From an uncultured Tepidimonas sp. (GTDB lineage Bacteria > Pseudomonadota > Gammaproteobacteria > Burkholderiales > Burkholderiaceae_C), in NCBI GenBank assembly GCA_937949455.1, contig CALEDU010000095.1, positions 1-12,367 of the forward strand: DNA of 12,367 bases, read 5' to 3'. The position numbers were made by a program, and so were the translations under genes. Within the stretch, counting starts at the first letter, position 1. The number at the start of each line of letters is the position of its first letter. The notes beneath the pieces were generated by a model. That model was given only the letters and a program-made list of their open reading frames with translations. It was not told where the DNA came from and did not search any database. Positions 1 through 6,732 of the stretch are shown piece by piece.

Positions 1-758
1 CGCACCTGGCCGTGGGTGACCGCGTGGCCTATGCGTCCCAGCCGCCTGGCAGCTATGGCGATGTGCGCGTCATGCCAGCCATGAATGTGTGCCGCCTGCC
101 GGACGCCATTTCGTTCGAGGAAGGCGCGGCCATGATGCTCAAGGGGCTGACAACGCAATACCTGCTCAAGCACTGCCGGCCGGTGGAGGGGCTGCAGCCC
201 GGGGACTATGTGCTGTTTCATGCGGCTGCGGGTGGCGTGGGTCTGATCGCCTGCCAATGGGCGCGCGCGCTGGGCTTGCGCCTGATCGGCACCGCCGGCA
301 CCGACGACAAGTGCGCCCTGGCCATCGCCAACGGCGCCGAACATTGCATCAACTACCGCACGCAGAACTTTGTCGAGCGCGTCAAGGCGATCACGGGCGG
401 CAAAGGTGTCAAGGTGGTGTACGACTCGGTGGGCAAGGATACCTGGGACGGCTCGCTGGACTGTCTGGCGCCGTTCGGGTTGATGGTGTCGTTTGGCAAT
501 GCCAGCGGCCCGGTGCCGCCGTTTGCCCCCGGCATCCTGGGACCCAAGGGCTCGCTGTATGTGACGCGGCAGACCTTGTTCTCGCACATTACCAGCCGCG
601 AGCGCACGCAGGCCATGGCCGATGACTTGTTTGGCGTCGTGACGTCGGGTCAGGTCCAGATTCGGGTCGCGCAGCGGTTTGCACTGGCGCAGGTGCAAGA
701 GGCGCACCGGGCGTTGGAAGCACGGCAAACCACGGGCTCGACGGTGCTGCTGCCCTGA
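1..758 (+). CDS. qor: NADPH:quinone oxidoreductase, zinc-independent MDR family (3' part, 5' end outside window)
   Basis: The gene runs in from the left edge; the first complete codon is at 3 and the stop is TGA 756-758. The GTG at 12 lies inside the conserved GDRVAYA segment and is an internal valine, not a start. About 251 residues are present; family members such as E. coli Qor have about 325, so roughly 75-80 N-terminal residues (the first part of the GroES-like domain) are missing. The Rossmann nucleotide-binding motif AAAGGVG is present, preceded by GLTTQYLL, and followed by YDSVGKDTW and a C-terminal TTGSTVLLP, all typical of quinone reductases. No zinc-binding cysteine cluster is seen, in line with the zinc-free quinone reductase branch. 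The expected reaction is NADPH-dependent reduction of quinones in the cytoplasm. It is convergent with the minus-strand block and appears functionally unrelated to it. Another MDR enoyl reductase is possible but less likely. Confidence 0.9.
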   Translation, partial: HLAVGDRVAYASQPPGSYGDVRVMPAMNVCRLPDAISFEEGAAMMLKGLTTQYLLKHCRPVEGLQPGDYVLFHAAAGGVGLIACQWARALGLRLIGTAGTDDKCALAIANGAEHCINYRTQNFVERVKAITGGKGVKVVYDSVGKDTWDGSLDCLAPFGLMVSFGNASGPVPPFAPGILGPKGSLYVTRQTLFSHITSRERTQAMADDLFGVVTSGQVQIRVAQRFALAQVQEAHRALEARQTTGSTVLLP

Positions 759-764
759 GGGACG

Positions 765-811
765 GGCGCTGGCGCAGCGTCGGCGCTGTCAGCGGGGCCC
801 CATCCTGGGGC
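765..811. terminator. possible bidirectional terminator region between convergent genes
   Basis: The 56 bp between the qor stop (758) and the stop of the minus-strand gene (815) holds small G+C-rich hairpins. One pairs CGCTG (767-771) with CAGCG (775-779); the latter can instead pair with CGCTG (784-788). Another pairs GCCCCA (797-802) with TGGGGC (806-811) around a 3-base loop. No T-run follows on either strand, so these are not textbook intrinsic terminators. The location between two converging genes is what makes a termination role plausible. Confidence 0.25.
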
Positions 812-814
812 GTA

Positions 815-1204
815 TCACGGGCGGTTGAGGGTGGTCTCGCACCAATAAACGAGTTCGTTGCCGCGCGACGGCTCTCGTATCACCTGCAAGCCAGTAAAAC
901 CATGCAGACCGGCGGTGGCCGCATGGGGCCAGTAACTGGCCTGGTGCAGCAGATACAGATGGCCGTCCTGGACCCCCAGTGTGCGCACCGTCACGCCCGC
1001 ACCGGGTGCCGGGGGCAGCCGGTTGATGACTTCCAGCACCACCGATGCCCCTTCCAGCAGCGGTTGTACCGGTGCTTGGTGCGGTGTGGGTTCGATGATG
1101 AACGCCCGTGTGGCCCCGGCATAAGCCACATGACAGGTCACCGGCTGGGTGAGTGCGGACGCACTCAGCAAGGCGGACGAGAGGAAGGCAATGGGGCGTT
1201 TCAC
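815..1204 (-). CDS. small exported protein of unknown function
   Basis: A 129-residue protein read from GTG 1204-1202 with an AGGA just upstream. I do not recognise a named family. The N-terminus (MKRPIAFLSSALLSASA) is a signal peptide: two basic residues, a hydrophobic stretch and an Ala-Ser-Ala cleavage site after about residue 17. The mature part is about 112 residues, has no further membrane segment, and contains only two cysteines, C24 near the new N-terminus and C122 in YWCE near the C-terminus. These could form one disulfide that closes a compact, mostly beta periplasmic domain (VVLEVI, GVTVRTLGV, HLYLLHQ, GLQVI look like strands). It lies 10 bp downstream of the chemoreceptor stop, on the same strand, and is probably co-transcribed with it. 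Function is unknown; a role accessory to the signalling genes upstream is only a guess from position. Confidence 0.75.
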   Translation of the reverse strand: MKRPIAFLSSALLSASALTQPVTCHVAYAGATRAFIIEPTPHQAPVQPLLEGASVVLEVINRLPPAPGAGVTVRTLGVQDGHLYLLHQASYWPHAATAGLHGFTGLQVIREPSRGNELVYWCETTLNRP

Positions 1205-1214
1205 GTTCCTGGCT

Positions 1215-2159
1215 TTATATACCGGGTTTAGTCAAAGCCGATCCGCTTGGCGGCCGACAGGACCTGTATACCACGTCCACCCCGGCGGCCACGTCTTGTA
1301 CGGTGCGCTCGATCAGGTCTTTGATCTCGCGCGCGGCCTGGCTGGAGCGCTGCGCCAATTGGCGCACCTCGCCAGCCACGACCGCAAAGCCCCGGCCCGC
1401 CTCGCCGGCGCGTGCGGCTTCCACGGCCGCATTGAGTGCCAGGATATTGGTCTGAAAGGCGATGCCGTCGATGACGCCGGTGATATCCCGGATGCGCGCG
1501 GAGGATGCTTCCAGCCGGCGCATGGTTTGCACCACGCGCTCGACGATCTCGCCGCCGCGGGCGGCGGAGCCCACGTTGGTTTGGGCCAGTTCGGCGGCCT
1601 GCGCCACCAGATCGGCCGTATGCGCCGAGGTGGACGAGGTTTGCTCCAGCGCGGCGGACGACTCCTCCAGCGCGGCGGCGGACGATTCGGCCCGCGCGGC
1701 CACGTCGCGTGCCCCGTGGGTGACTTCGATGGCCGAGTGCACCACTTCGTTGCTGGCGTGGCGCACGGCGCGGATGATGTCGGTCAGCGCCGCTTGCAGC
1801 ATGGCCAGCTCCCGCTGCAGGCTGCCCAGCGCATCATCGGCGTTGGACACGATGGGCTGGCGCAGGTCACCCATACTGAGTGTCAGCAAGTCGCGCCGGA
1901 TGCCGCGCACGCGCCGCCGCAGGGTGCGCATGGTCCATGTCACGCCGGCCGTGGCACCGGCGAGGGCCAGCAGGTCCAACCCCCAGCGCCAGACGGGGAC
2001 CGCGCCGCCAGAGGCCCAAGCGAGCGCATCGCCGATCAGTGGAGTGGCCGCTGCTGCGATGGCGGTCACACACCCGAGAGTCAGGTTGTGCCACCAGCTC
2101 GGTCCACCGATGGGGCGGGGAGGGGACACTGCGGAAATCGTCAGCGCAGCTTGGGACAT
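1215..2159 (-). CDS. methyl-accepting chemotaxis-like protein, shortened at the C-terminus
   Basis: I chose ATG 2159-2157, which has GGAG five bases upstream (2165-2168); the frame is open back to GTG 2246 but that start overlaps the upstream gene and has no ribosome site. The product has 314 residues. Two membrane helices (about 26-46 and 57-77) flank only a ten-residue loop, so there is no periplasmic ligand-binding domain. A linker/HAMP-like stretch (about 78-125) leads to the first arm of the MCP hairpin, with methylation-helix-like repeats [19 protein letters not shown] (158-176) and the highly conserved tip around [20 protein letters not shown] (235-254), then [19 protein letters not shown]. 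The return arm stops: after about residue 296 the sequence becomes [15 protein letters not shown] and ends. A normal return arm would be about as long as the first, so some 60-80 residues including the second methylation helix are missing. Whether it still activates CheA is doubtful. It follows the HD-GYP regulator by 62 bp and probably belongs to the same transcript. Confidence 0.85.
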   Translation of the reverse strand: MSQAALTISAVSPPRPIGGPSWWHNLTLGCVTAIAAAATPLIGDALAWASGGAVPVWRWGLDLLALAGATAGVTWTMRTLRRRVRGIRRDLLTLSMGDLRQPIVSNADDALGSLQRELAMLQAALTDIIRAVRHASNEVVHSAIEVTHGARDVAARAESSAAALEESSAALEQTSSTSAHTADLVAQAAELAQTNVGSAARGGEIVERVVQTMRRLEASSARIRDITGVIDGIAFQTNILALNAAVEAARAGEAGRGFAVVAGEVRQLAQRSSQAAREIKDLIERTVQDVAAGVDVVYRSCRPPSGSALTKPGI

Positions 2160-2163
2160 GCCG

Positions 2164-2168
2164 TCTCC
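2164..2168 (-). promoter_or_regulatory. ribosome binding site deciding the chemoreceptor start
   Basis: On the minus strand GGAGA lies four bases before ATG 2159 (GGAG at spacing five). This favours the ATG over the in-frame GTG at 2246, which would add 29 polar, arginine-rich residues and has no such site. Confidence 0.6.
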
Positions 2169-2221
2169 ATTGCCTATCGGGTTGAACAGCTCTACTCGCT
2201 GACTGTAGCAGAAGGTCGCGC

Positions 2222-3262
2222 TCAGGCGGCGTCCTCGTCGCGCCACGCCAGGTGTACTGCCCAGATGTCATCCAGCCGACGCAGCAGCGCTTGCACTGCA
2301 TCGGGCCAGAAGTGGCTGCCTGATTGATCTTGCAGCAGCGCCAGCGCGCGCTCGCGTGGCCAGGCTGGCTTGTACGGCCGTGCGCTGGTCAGCGCATCGA
2401 ACACATCGGCCACCGCAACGATGCGCGCCTCGGCGCTGATGGTTTCGCCACGCAGACCTTGCGGGTAGCCGCTGCCGTCCCATTTTTCGTGGTGTTGCAG
2501 CGCGATGGTGCGCGCCATGCGCAGCAGTGGGCTCGGATCGTCGCCGATGATGTCGGCACCCATCTGCGGGTGTTGGCGCATCACCGCCCATTCAGCCTCG
2601 TCGAGCTTGCCGGGTTTGAGCAAAATGGCGTCGGGCACGCCGATCTTGCCGATGTCGTGCATGGGCGCGGCGGCCAGCAGCGTCTCGCAGTAGCTGTGTG
2701 GCGCGCCCAGCTCCTGCGCGATCAGTCGGCTGAAGTGGCTCATGCGGATGACATGGCGGCCCGTTTCGTTGTCCTTGAATTCGGCTGCGCGGCCGAGGCG
2801 GCGGATCACCTCTAGCCGGGTACGCTCGACCTCGTTGCGCTGCACCAGGGCCAGGTGGGTGCGGATGCGCGCACGCAGCACCGGTGGCGAGATTGGCTTG
2901 GTGACGTAGTCCACCGCGCCCAGCGCCAAGCCGGTGGCCTCATCTTCGTCGGCCCCGAGCGCAGTGCAGAATAGCACCGGGATGTGCGCCGTGGTGGGGT
3001 CGGCCTGGAGGCGGCGGATGACGTCGTGGCCGCTCAGGCCGGGCATCATGACGTCCAGGATGATGAGTCGCGGCTGCAGCTCGCGCGCGCGCGCCAGTGC
3101 CTCGATGCCGCTGCGCGCAAACGACAGGCGGTACTCGTCCTCCAGCACCTGGCGCAGCAATTGCAGGTTGGCGGGCTCGTCGTCTACCAGCAGCAGACGC
3201 GGTGGGGCGTCCAGCTCGGCCCACGGGGCGAGGTCGGCGGGGATCGGGGTCGCGTCAGGCAT
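2222..3262 (-). CDS. response regulator with receiver and HD-GYP domains (cyclic-di-GMP phosphodiesterase, RpfG-like)
   Basis: A 346-residue cytoplasmic protein starting at ATG 3262-3260 with AAGGAG ten bases upstream. The receiver domain (about 21-138) has the acidic pair D27/D28, phospho-acceptor D70 in [11 protein letters not shown]100 and K122 in TKP, so it looks fully competent. A short linker leads to a complete HD-GYP domain (about 145-335): E161, H170, the HD pair H202-D203 in MHDIGKIG, H231, the HH pair 257-258 and the GYP signature [13 protein letters not shown] (257-269), then D286/D289. All metal-ligand positions expected for the family are present, so active hydrolysis of cyclic-di-GMP is expected on family knowledge. 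The start overlaps the end of the hybrid kinase gene by 8 bp, implying translational coupling and that the kinase is its cognate partner. Length is typical for REC-HD-GYP proteins. Confidence 0.95.
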   Translation of the reverse strand: MPDATPIPADLAPWAELDAPPRLLLVDDEPANLQLLRQVLEDEYRLSFARSGIEALARARELQPRLIILDVMMPGLSGHDVIRRLQADPTTAHIPVLFCTALGADEDEATGLALGAVDYVTKPISPPVLRARIRTHLALVQRNEVERTRLEVIRRLGRAAEFKDNETGRHVIRMSHFSRLIAQELGAPHSYCETLLAAAPMHDIGKIGVPDAILLKPGKLDEAEWAVMRQHPQMGADIIGDDPSPLLRMARTIALQHHEKWDGSGYPQGLRGETISAEARIVAVADVFDALTSARPYKPAWPRERALALLQDQSGSHFWPDAVQALLRRLDDIWAVHLAWRDEDAA

Positions 3263-6200
3263 CGGGTGGGGGCTCCTTGGCGGGGGGGTCGGACGGGGGT
3301 GGGAGTGACCAGCGCGCCAGCAGTGTCAGCGCGGCTTCGAAGTCGAAGGTGTCTAGCGCTGCGCGCAGCGCAGCAGCGTGCGCTGGATAGTCTGCCGCCA
3401 GCGCCGTCAGCACCGTCTCGTCGATTTCACCGCGATAGCAAGCCGCGCTGAGGCGGGCCAACAGCGGTGCAGCTGCAGCATCGGGCGACGGTATGCCGGC
3501 GGCCGTGGGTGCTGCGGTTGCTGTCCTCGGTGTGTCGGCGGGCGTCGGCTGGATGGCCAGCCAGTCGGTGAGTGCTTGCCAGGCCTGTGTGGCTGGCCCC
3601 GGGTCGGAAGGCAGGCCGCGTGCGTGTGCCGCCTCCAGCGCGCGCGCGGCCTGCGCCAGGGCGGGCAGCGCGAGGTTGGCGGCGGCACCAGCCATGCGAT
3701 GCCAGTCGGCGCGGCCCCAATCGCCGACCTGGGTCCATGTCGCAGCCTGCTCCGCGTGCCAGCGGCGCACTTGTGCGAGCCACGCTTCGCCCCACAGCGC
3801 GTGGCCACGCTCCGGGTCGACCAACGGCGGGGACGGGACGACCGCCGGTGCAAGGGTCGTATCCCGGTCGGCGCTGGCGACGGCAGACGGTCCGGCGTCG
3901 CAGCCTTGCATCCCCGATGCGCGGCGGCGCGCGGCCACCTTGTCCAGTGCTGCGCGCAGCGCGCCCAGGTCGATCGGCTTTTCCAGAAAGCCGTCCATGC
4001 CGGCGCTGCGCGCCGCTGTGCGATCCTCCTGCAGCACACTGGCGCTCAGCGCCAGTACCGGCACCGCTGCCAGGCCCTGCGCGCGCTCCCAGGCACGCAG
4101 CCGTTTGCAGGTCGTCACGCCATCCAGCCCCGGCATGTGCAGGTCCAGCAGCAGCACGTCCCAGGCGTGCGGTTCGGCCTGGTAGCGCGCCAGCAACGCT
4201 GCGCCATCTTCCTCCACGGTGATGTCATGGCCATCGCGTTGCAGCAGATGTGTCAGCAGCTCGCGATTCTGCGCCACGTCGTCAGCCGCCAGCACGCGCA
4301 GCGCAGCGCTGCGCGGCCGATCCTCGACAGCCTCGGCCGGTCCGGCACAGTGATCAGCCGGCAACGTCGGCAGTGGCAGGCATACCTCTACCCGGGTACC
4401 GATGTCAACCTCGCTGCTCAAGCTCACCCGTCCGCCCATCAGCTCGGCTAGGCGCTGCACGATGCTCATGCCCAGGCCTGTTCCGCCGTAGCGGCGCGCA
4501 GTGCCGGCATCGGCCTGCACGAAAGGATCGAAGACCGCGCGCTGGCGCTCCGGCGGGATACCGATGCCGGTGTCCTCTACCCACAGCCGCAGACCTTCTG
4601 TGGCCGTCGCAGCCGCCAGCGTGACGCTGCCACGCTCGGTGAACTTGAGTGCGTTGCCAAGCAGGTTGGTCAAGATCTGACGTATGCGGTCGGCGTCGCC
4701 GTGCCAGCAAAGCGGCAGGGTGTCGGCGATGTCCAGCCGCAGGTCCAGCCCCTTGTGCGCAGCCAGCACGCCAAATTGCGATACCAGGTCGTGCAGCAGC
4801 CGGTCCACGCGGAACGGTGCCGGCACGATGCGGAATTCGCCGCGTTCCAGCTTGGCCGCATCCAGCACGTCGTTGAGGATACGCAGCAGCGCGCGCGCCG
4901 CCTCCAGGATGGTGCGCGCCTGTTCGCGCTCGGTGCTGCCGTCGGGCAGTCGTTCGCGCAGCAGCTCGGCAAAGCCAATGATGGCGTTCATCGGCGTGCG
5001 AATCTCGTGGCTGACGTTGGCGAAGAAGGCACTGCGACTGGCCAGGGCCTGCTCCAACTCGCGCTGAGTGTGCTGCAGTGCCTGCACCATTTGCACGCGC
5101 TCGGTGATGTCAAAGGCAAGCTTGAGAACCGAGCGCACGCGCCCTTCGGCGTCGAGCATCGGCTGGTACCAACCCGACAGGTACACGGTGCGGCCATCGC
5201 GCGTGCGGCGCGCAAACTCGCCCGGCTGTGCCTCGCCGCGCTGCAGCGCGGCCCAGAAGGCAGCCATGTCGGCCTCCTGGGCCTCGTCGGTCCAAACCAT
5301 GCGGTGCGGCTGGCCCTCCAGCTCCTGCGGCGCGTAGCCGAGCAAAGCGGCCAACTTGGCGTTGACCTCCACAAAATGGCCATCCGGCGCCAGCACGGCG
5401 CGGCCTACCACATGGTCGATCGCGGCCAACAGCCCACGTTCGCGTGCGCGCGCCTCGTGCTCCTCGGTGATATCGGTCAGGTACAGGTCCAGCACCGGGA
5501 TCGGTGCGGCGCGCCCGCGCGGATCCGGCTGAAAATCGTGCGCCACCGCACGCACGCGCACGTGGCGCCAGCCCTGCGTGGCGTGGCGCATCCGCACCTG
5601 CAACTCGGTCTGGTAGAAGGGCGGCCGCTGCCGTGGAACCGCGCGTGCGACGGTGGCGCGGTCGTCCGGGTGCACCAAATCCAGCAGCGACCACTCACCG
5701 CGCTGGTAGCCCTCCAGCGACAGCCCGCATAAGCCGGTCAGCGACGGCGACACCAGCAGCCGCTCAAAGTGGTCGCCGGCGCGCAGGCGCACGATGGCGC
5801 CTGGAAGGTGGTTGAGGATATCGCTGAGCAGCGCCTCGCGCTCGCCCAGCCGGCGCGCCAGCGCCCGATAGGTGGCAATGCCGAGCAACCCCCAGGCGAA
5901 GCCGAACGTCACTGCCACCACCACCGCTACCCCCACGGCCAGCTCGAACTGGCGGCTGGACCCGCGCGGAAACGCCGGATCGAATGGTCCGATGAAGAGG
6001 GAGGCCTGCATCGCGGTGTAGTGCATACCGCTGGTGGCCAGCCCCAGGATGCCGCCGGCGACGATGATCACCGCCAGCCCCGGCAGCCGCGTATGGCGGC
6101 GCAGCCACTCGCGCGCGCCCAGTCCGGCCACTGCCAGCACCACCGCGACGACGATCGACAACGCGAAGCCTGCTGGGTCGTAGCGCAGCGTGCTGGCGAT

Positions 6201-6662
6201 GCGCAGCGCGCCCATGCCGCTGTAGTGCATGGCGCCGATGCCAGCACCGACCCACACGCCGGCGATGACGATGGCGCGCAGGCGGGGGCGTCCGTTGGTG
6301 TCGGACCGTGAATACAGGCGCAGTCCAAGGGCCGAGGCGGCCACGCTCGGCAGCATCGACAGGGCAGTGATCCAGGGGTCGTAGCGCACCGGCTGGCACA
6401 GATCCGCTGCCAGCATGCCGATGAAGTGCATCGCCCAGACACTGACGCCCAGCGCCAGCGATGCCAGCGCGTAGGCCCCGCGCGCCACCGCGGGGCCGAA
6501 GCGGTCAGCCCGGCGCGCCAAGCTGACCAGCTGCATCGCCGCCACGCCGCCGGCACAAGCGATCGCCAGCGACAGCGCCACCAGCCACGGGTCGTAGGTG
6601 ATCGGGGCGAGTGGCCCGACCTCGTCCCGCCATGCAAATCCACGCTGCCACCATGCATCCAT
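3255..6662 (-). CDS. MHYT-PAS-PAS hybrid sensor histidine kinase with receiver and HPt-like domains
   Basis: An 1135-residue inner-membrane sensor kinase, ATG 6662-6660, with only a weak GGGG ribosome site. The N-terminal MHYT domain (about 22-265) has seven predicted helices and three motif copies: AMHFIGM (77-83), AMHYSGMGAL (144-153) and GMHYTAMQAS (212-221). MHYT domains have been proposed to bind a metal and sense a diatomic gas or redox state; the ligand here is unknown. Two PAS/PAC units follow (about 275-400, ending LTDITEE, and 410-525, ending FDITERV). The kinase core has H552 in SHEIRTP, N-box around N670, D697 in EDTGIGIP and a YGGTGLGMSIV G-box (725-735). A receiver domain (about 788-910) has D794/D795, D840 in LLLDLHMPG and K895. 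An HPt-like helix bundle contains H988 in WHRMAGAAANL but lacks the usual lysine. A Pro/Ala linker and a 60-residue tail (RGEIDETVL...DFEAALTLL) follow. Its 3' end overlaps the HD-GYP gene. It is very likely the sensor of that regulator, with phosphorelay through its own receiver/HPt uncertain. Confidence 0.95.
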   Translation of the reverse strand: MDAWWQRGFAWRDEVGPLAPITYDPWLVALSLAIACAGGVAAMQLVSLARRADRFGPAVARGAYALASLALGVSVWAMHFIGMLAADLCQPVRYDPWITALSMLPSVAASALGLRLYSRSDTNGRPRLRAIVIAGVWVGAGIGAMHYSGMGALRIASTLRYDPAGFALSIVVAVVLAVAGLGAREWLRRHTRLPGLAVIIVAGGILGLATSGMHYTAMQASLFIGPFDPAFPRGSSRQFELAVGVAVVVAVTFGFAWGLLGIATYRALARRLGEREALLSDILNHLPGAIVRLRAGDHFERLLVSPSLTGLCGLSLEGYQRGEWSLLDLVHPDDRATVARAVPRQRPPFYQTELQVRMRHATQGWRHVRVRAVAHDFQPDPRGRAAPIPVLDLYLTDITEEHEARARERGLLAAIDHVVGRAVLAPDGHFVEVNAKLAALLGYAPQELEGQPHRMVWTDEAQEADMAAFWAALQRGEAQPGEFARRTRDGRTVYLSGWYQPMLDAEGRVRSVLKLAFDITERVQMVQALQHTQRELEQALASRSAFFANVSHEIRTPMNAIIGFAELLRERLPDGSTEREQARTILEAARALLRILNDVLDAAKLERGEFRIVPAPFRVDRLLHDLVSQFGVLAAHKGLDLRLDIADTLPLCWHGDADRIRQILTNLLGNALKFTERGSVTLAAATATEGLRLWVEDTGIGIPPERQRAVFDPFVQADAGTARRYGGTGLGMSIVQRLAELMGGRVSLSSEVDIGTRVEVCLPLPTLPADHCAGPAEAVEDRPRSAALRVLAADDVAQNRELLTHLLQRDGHDITVEEDGAALLARYQAEPHAWDVLLLDLHMPGLDGVTTCKRLRAWERAQGLAAVPVLALSASVLQEDRTAARSAGMDGFLEKPIDLGALRAALDKVAARRRASGMQGCDAGPSAVASADRDTTLAPAVVPSPPLVDPERGHALWGEAWLAQVRRWHAEQAATWTQVGDWGRADWHRMAGAAANLALPALAQAARALEAAHARGLPSDPGPATQAWQALTDWLAIQPTPADTPRTATAAPTAAGIPSPDAAAAPLLARLSAACYRGEIDETVLTALAADYPAHAAALRAALDTFDFEAALTLLARWSLPPPSDPPAKEPPPDA
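3273..3278 (-). promoter_or_regulatory. ribosome binding site of the HD-GYP regulator inside the kinase gene
   Basis: AAGGAG on the minus strand, ten bases upstream of ATG 3262, lies within the last codons of the hybrid kinase (around residues Lys1129-Glu1130). It fits re-initiation/coupled translation of the overlapping pair. Confidence 0.55.
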
Positions 6663-6685
6663 GTCAACCCCGGCTGCCGAGCGCC

Positions 6686-6713
6686 ATCATAACGGGCCAT
6701 CGGGACGCATCGA
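6686..6713 (-). promoter_or_regulatory. candidate sigma-70 promoter of the signalling cluster
   Basis: In the 70 bp gap between modC and the hybrid kinase, the minus strand has TATGAT (6691-6686), a 5/6 match to the -10 consensus, and TCGATG (6713-6708) at a 16-base spacing, only a 3/6 match to the -35 consensus. Transcription would start near 6680, leaving a leader of under 20 bases before ATG 6662. The weak -35 suggests dependence on an activator or simply a weak promoter; the assignment is inferred. Confidence 0.35.
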
Positions 6714-6719
6714 GCCCGT
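6692..6719. repeat. 6-bp perfect inverted repeat in the modC-kinase gap
   Basis: ACGGGC (6692-6697) and GCCCGT (6714-6719) are perfect inverted copies separated by 16 bases. They span the candidate -35 and abut the -10 of the putative kinase promoter. As DNA this is the size of an operator for a dimeric regulator; as RNA it could be a weak 6-bp stem with a large loop downstream of modC, but no T-run follows. The intervening spacer also carries a CGATG direct repeat. Confidence 0.35.
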
Positions 6720-6732
6720 AGCGCGCATTGGC

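Noticed and set aside
12..14. GTG at 12 as the start of the quinone reductase
   Set aside because: The frame continues upstream to the window edge and the codon is the valine of a conserved internal segment; the gene is simply cut by the window.
1216..1235. Sigma-70 promoter made of TTGACT and TATATA before the small exported gene
   Set aside because: The spacer is only 8 bases and no -10 hexamer lies at 16-18 bases from TTGACT, so it is not called as a promoter.
1215..1290. Frameshift explaining the short chemoreceptor C-terminus
   Set aside because: Reading the other two minus-strand frames from 1290 down gives no MCP-like sequence and both stop by 1228-1234, so a single indel would not restore the missing arm.
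2160..2246. Extended start (GTG 2246) for the chemoreceptor
   Set aside because: It would overlap the HD-GYP gene by 25 bp and has no ribosome site, whereas ATG 2159 has GGAG at five bases.
1149..2327. 392-codon plus-strand frame opposite the chemoreceptor
   Set aside because: Gly/Arg/His-rich shadow of a gene with clear MCP motifs on the minus strand; no ribosome site or family resemblance.
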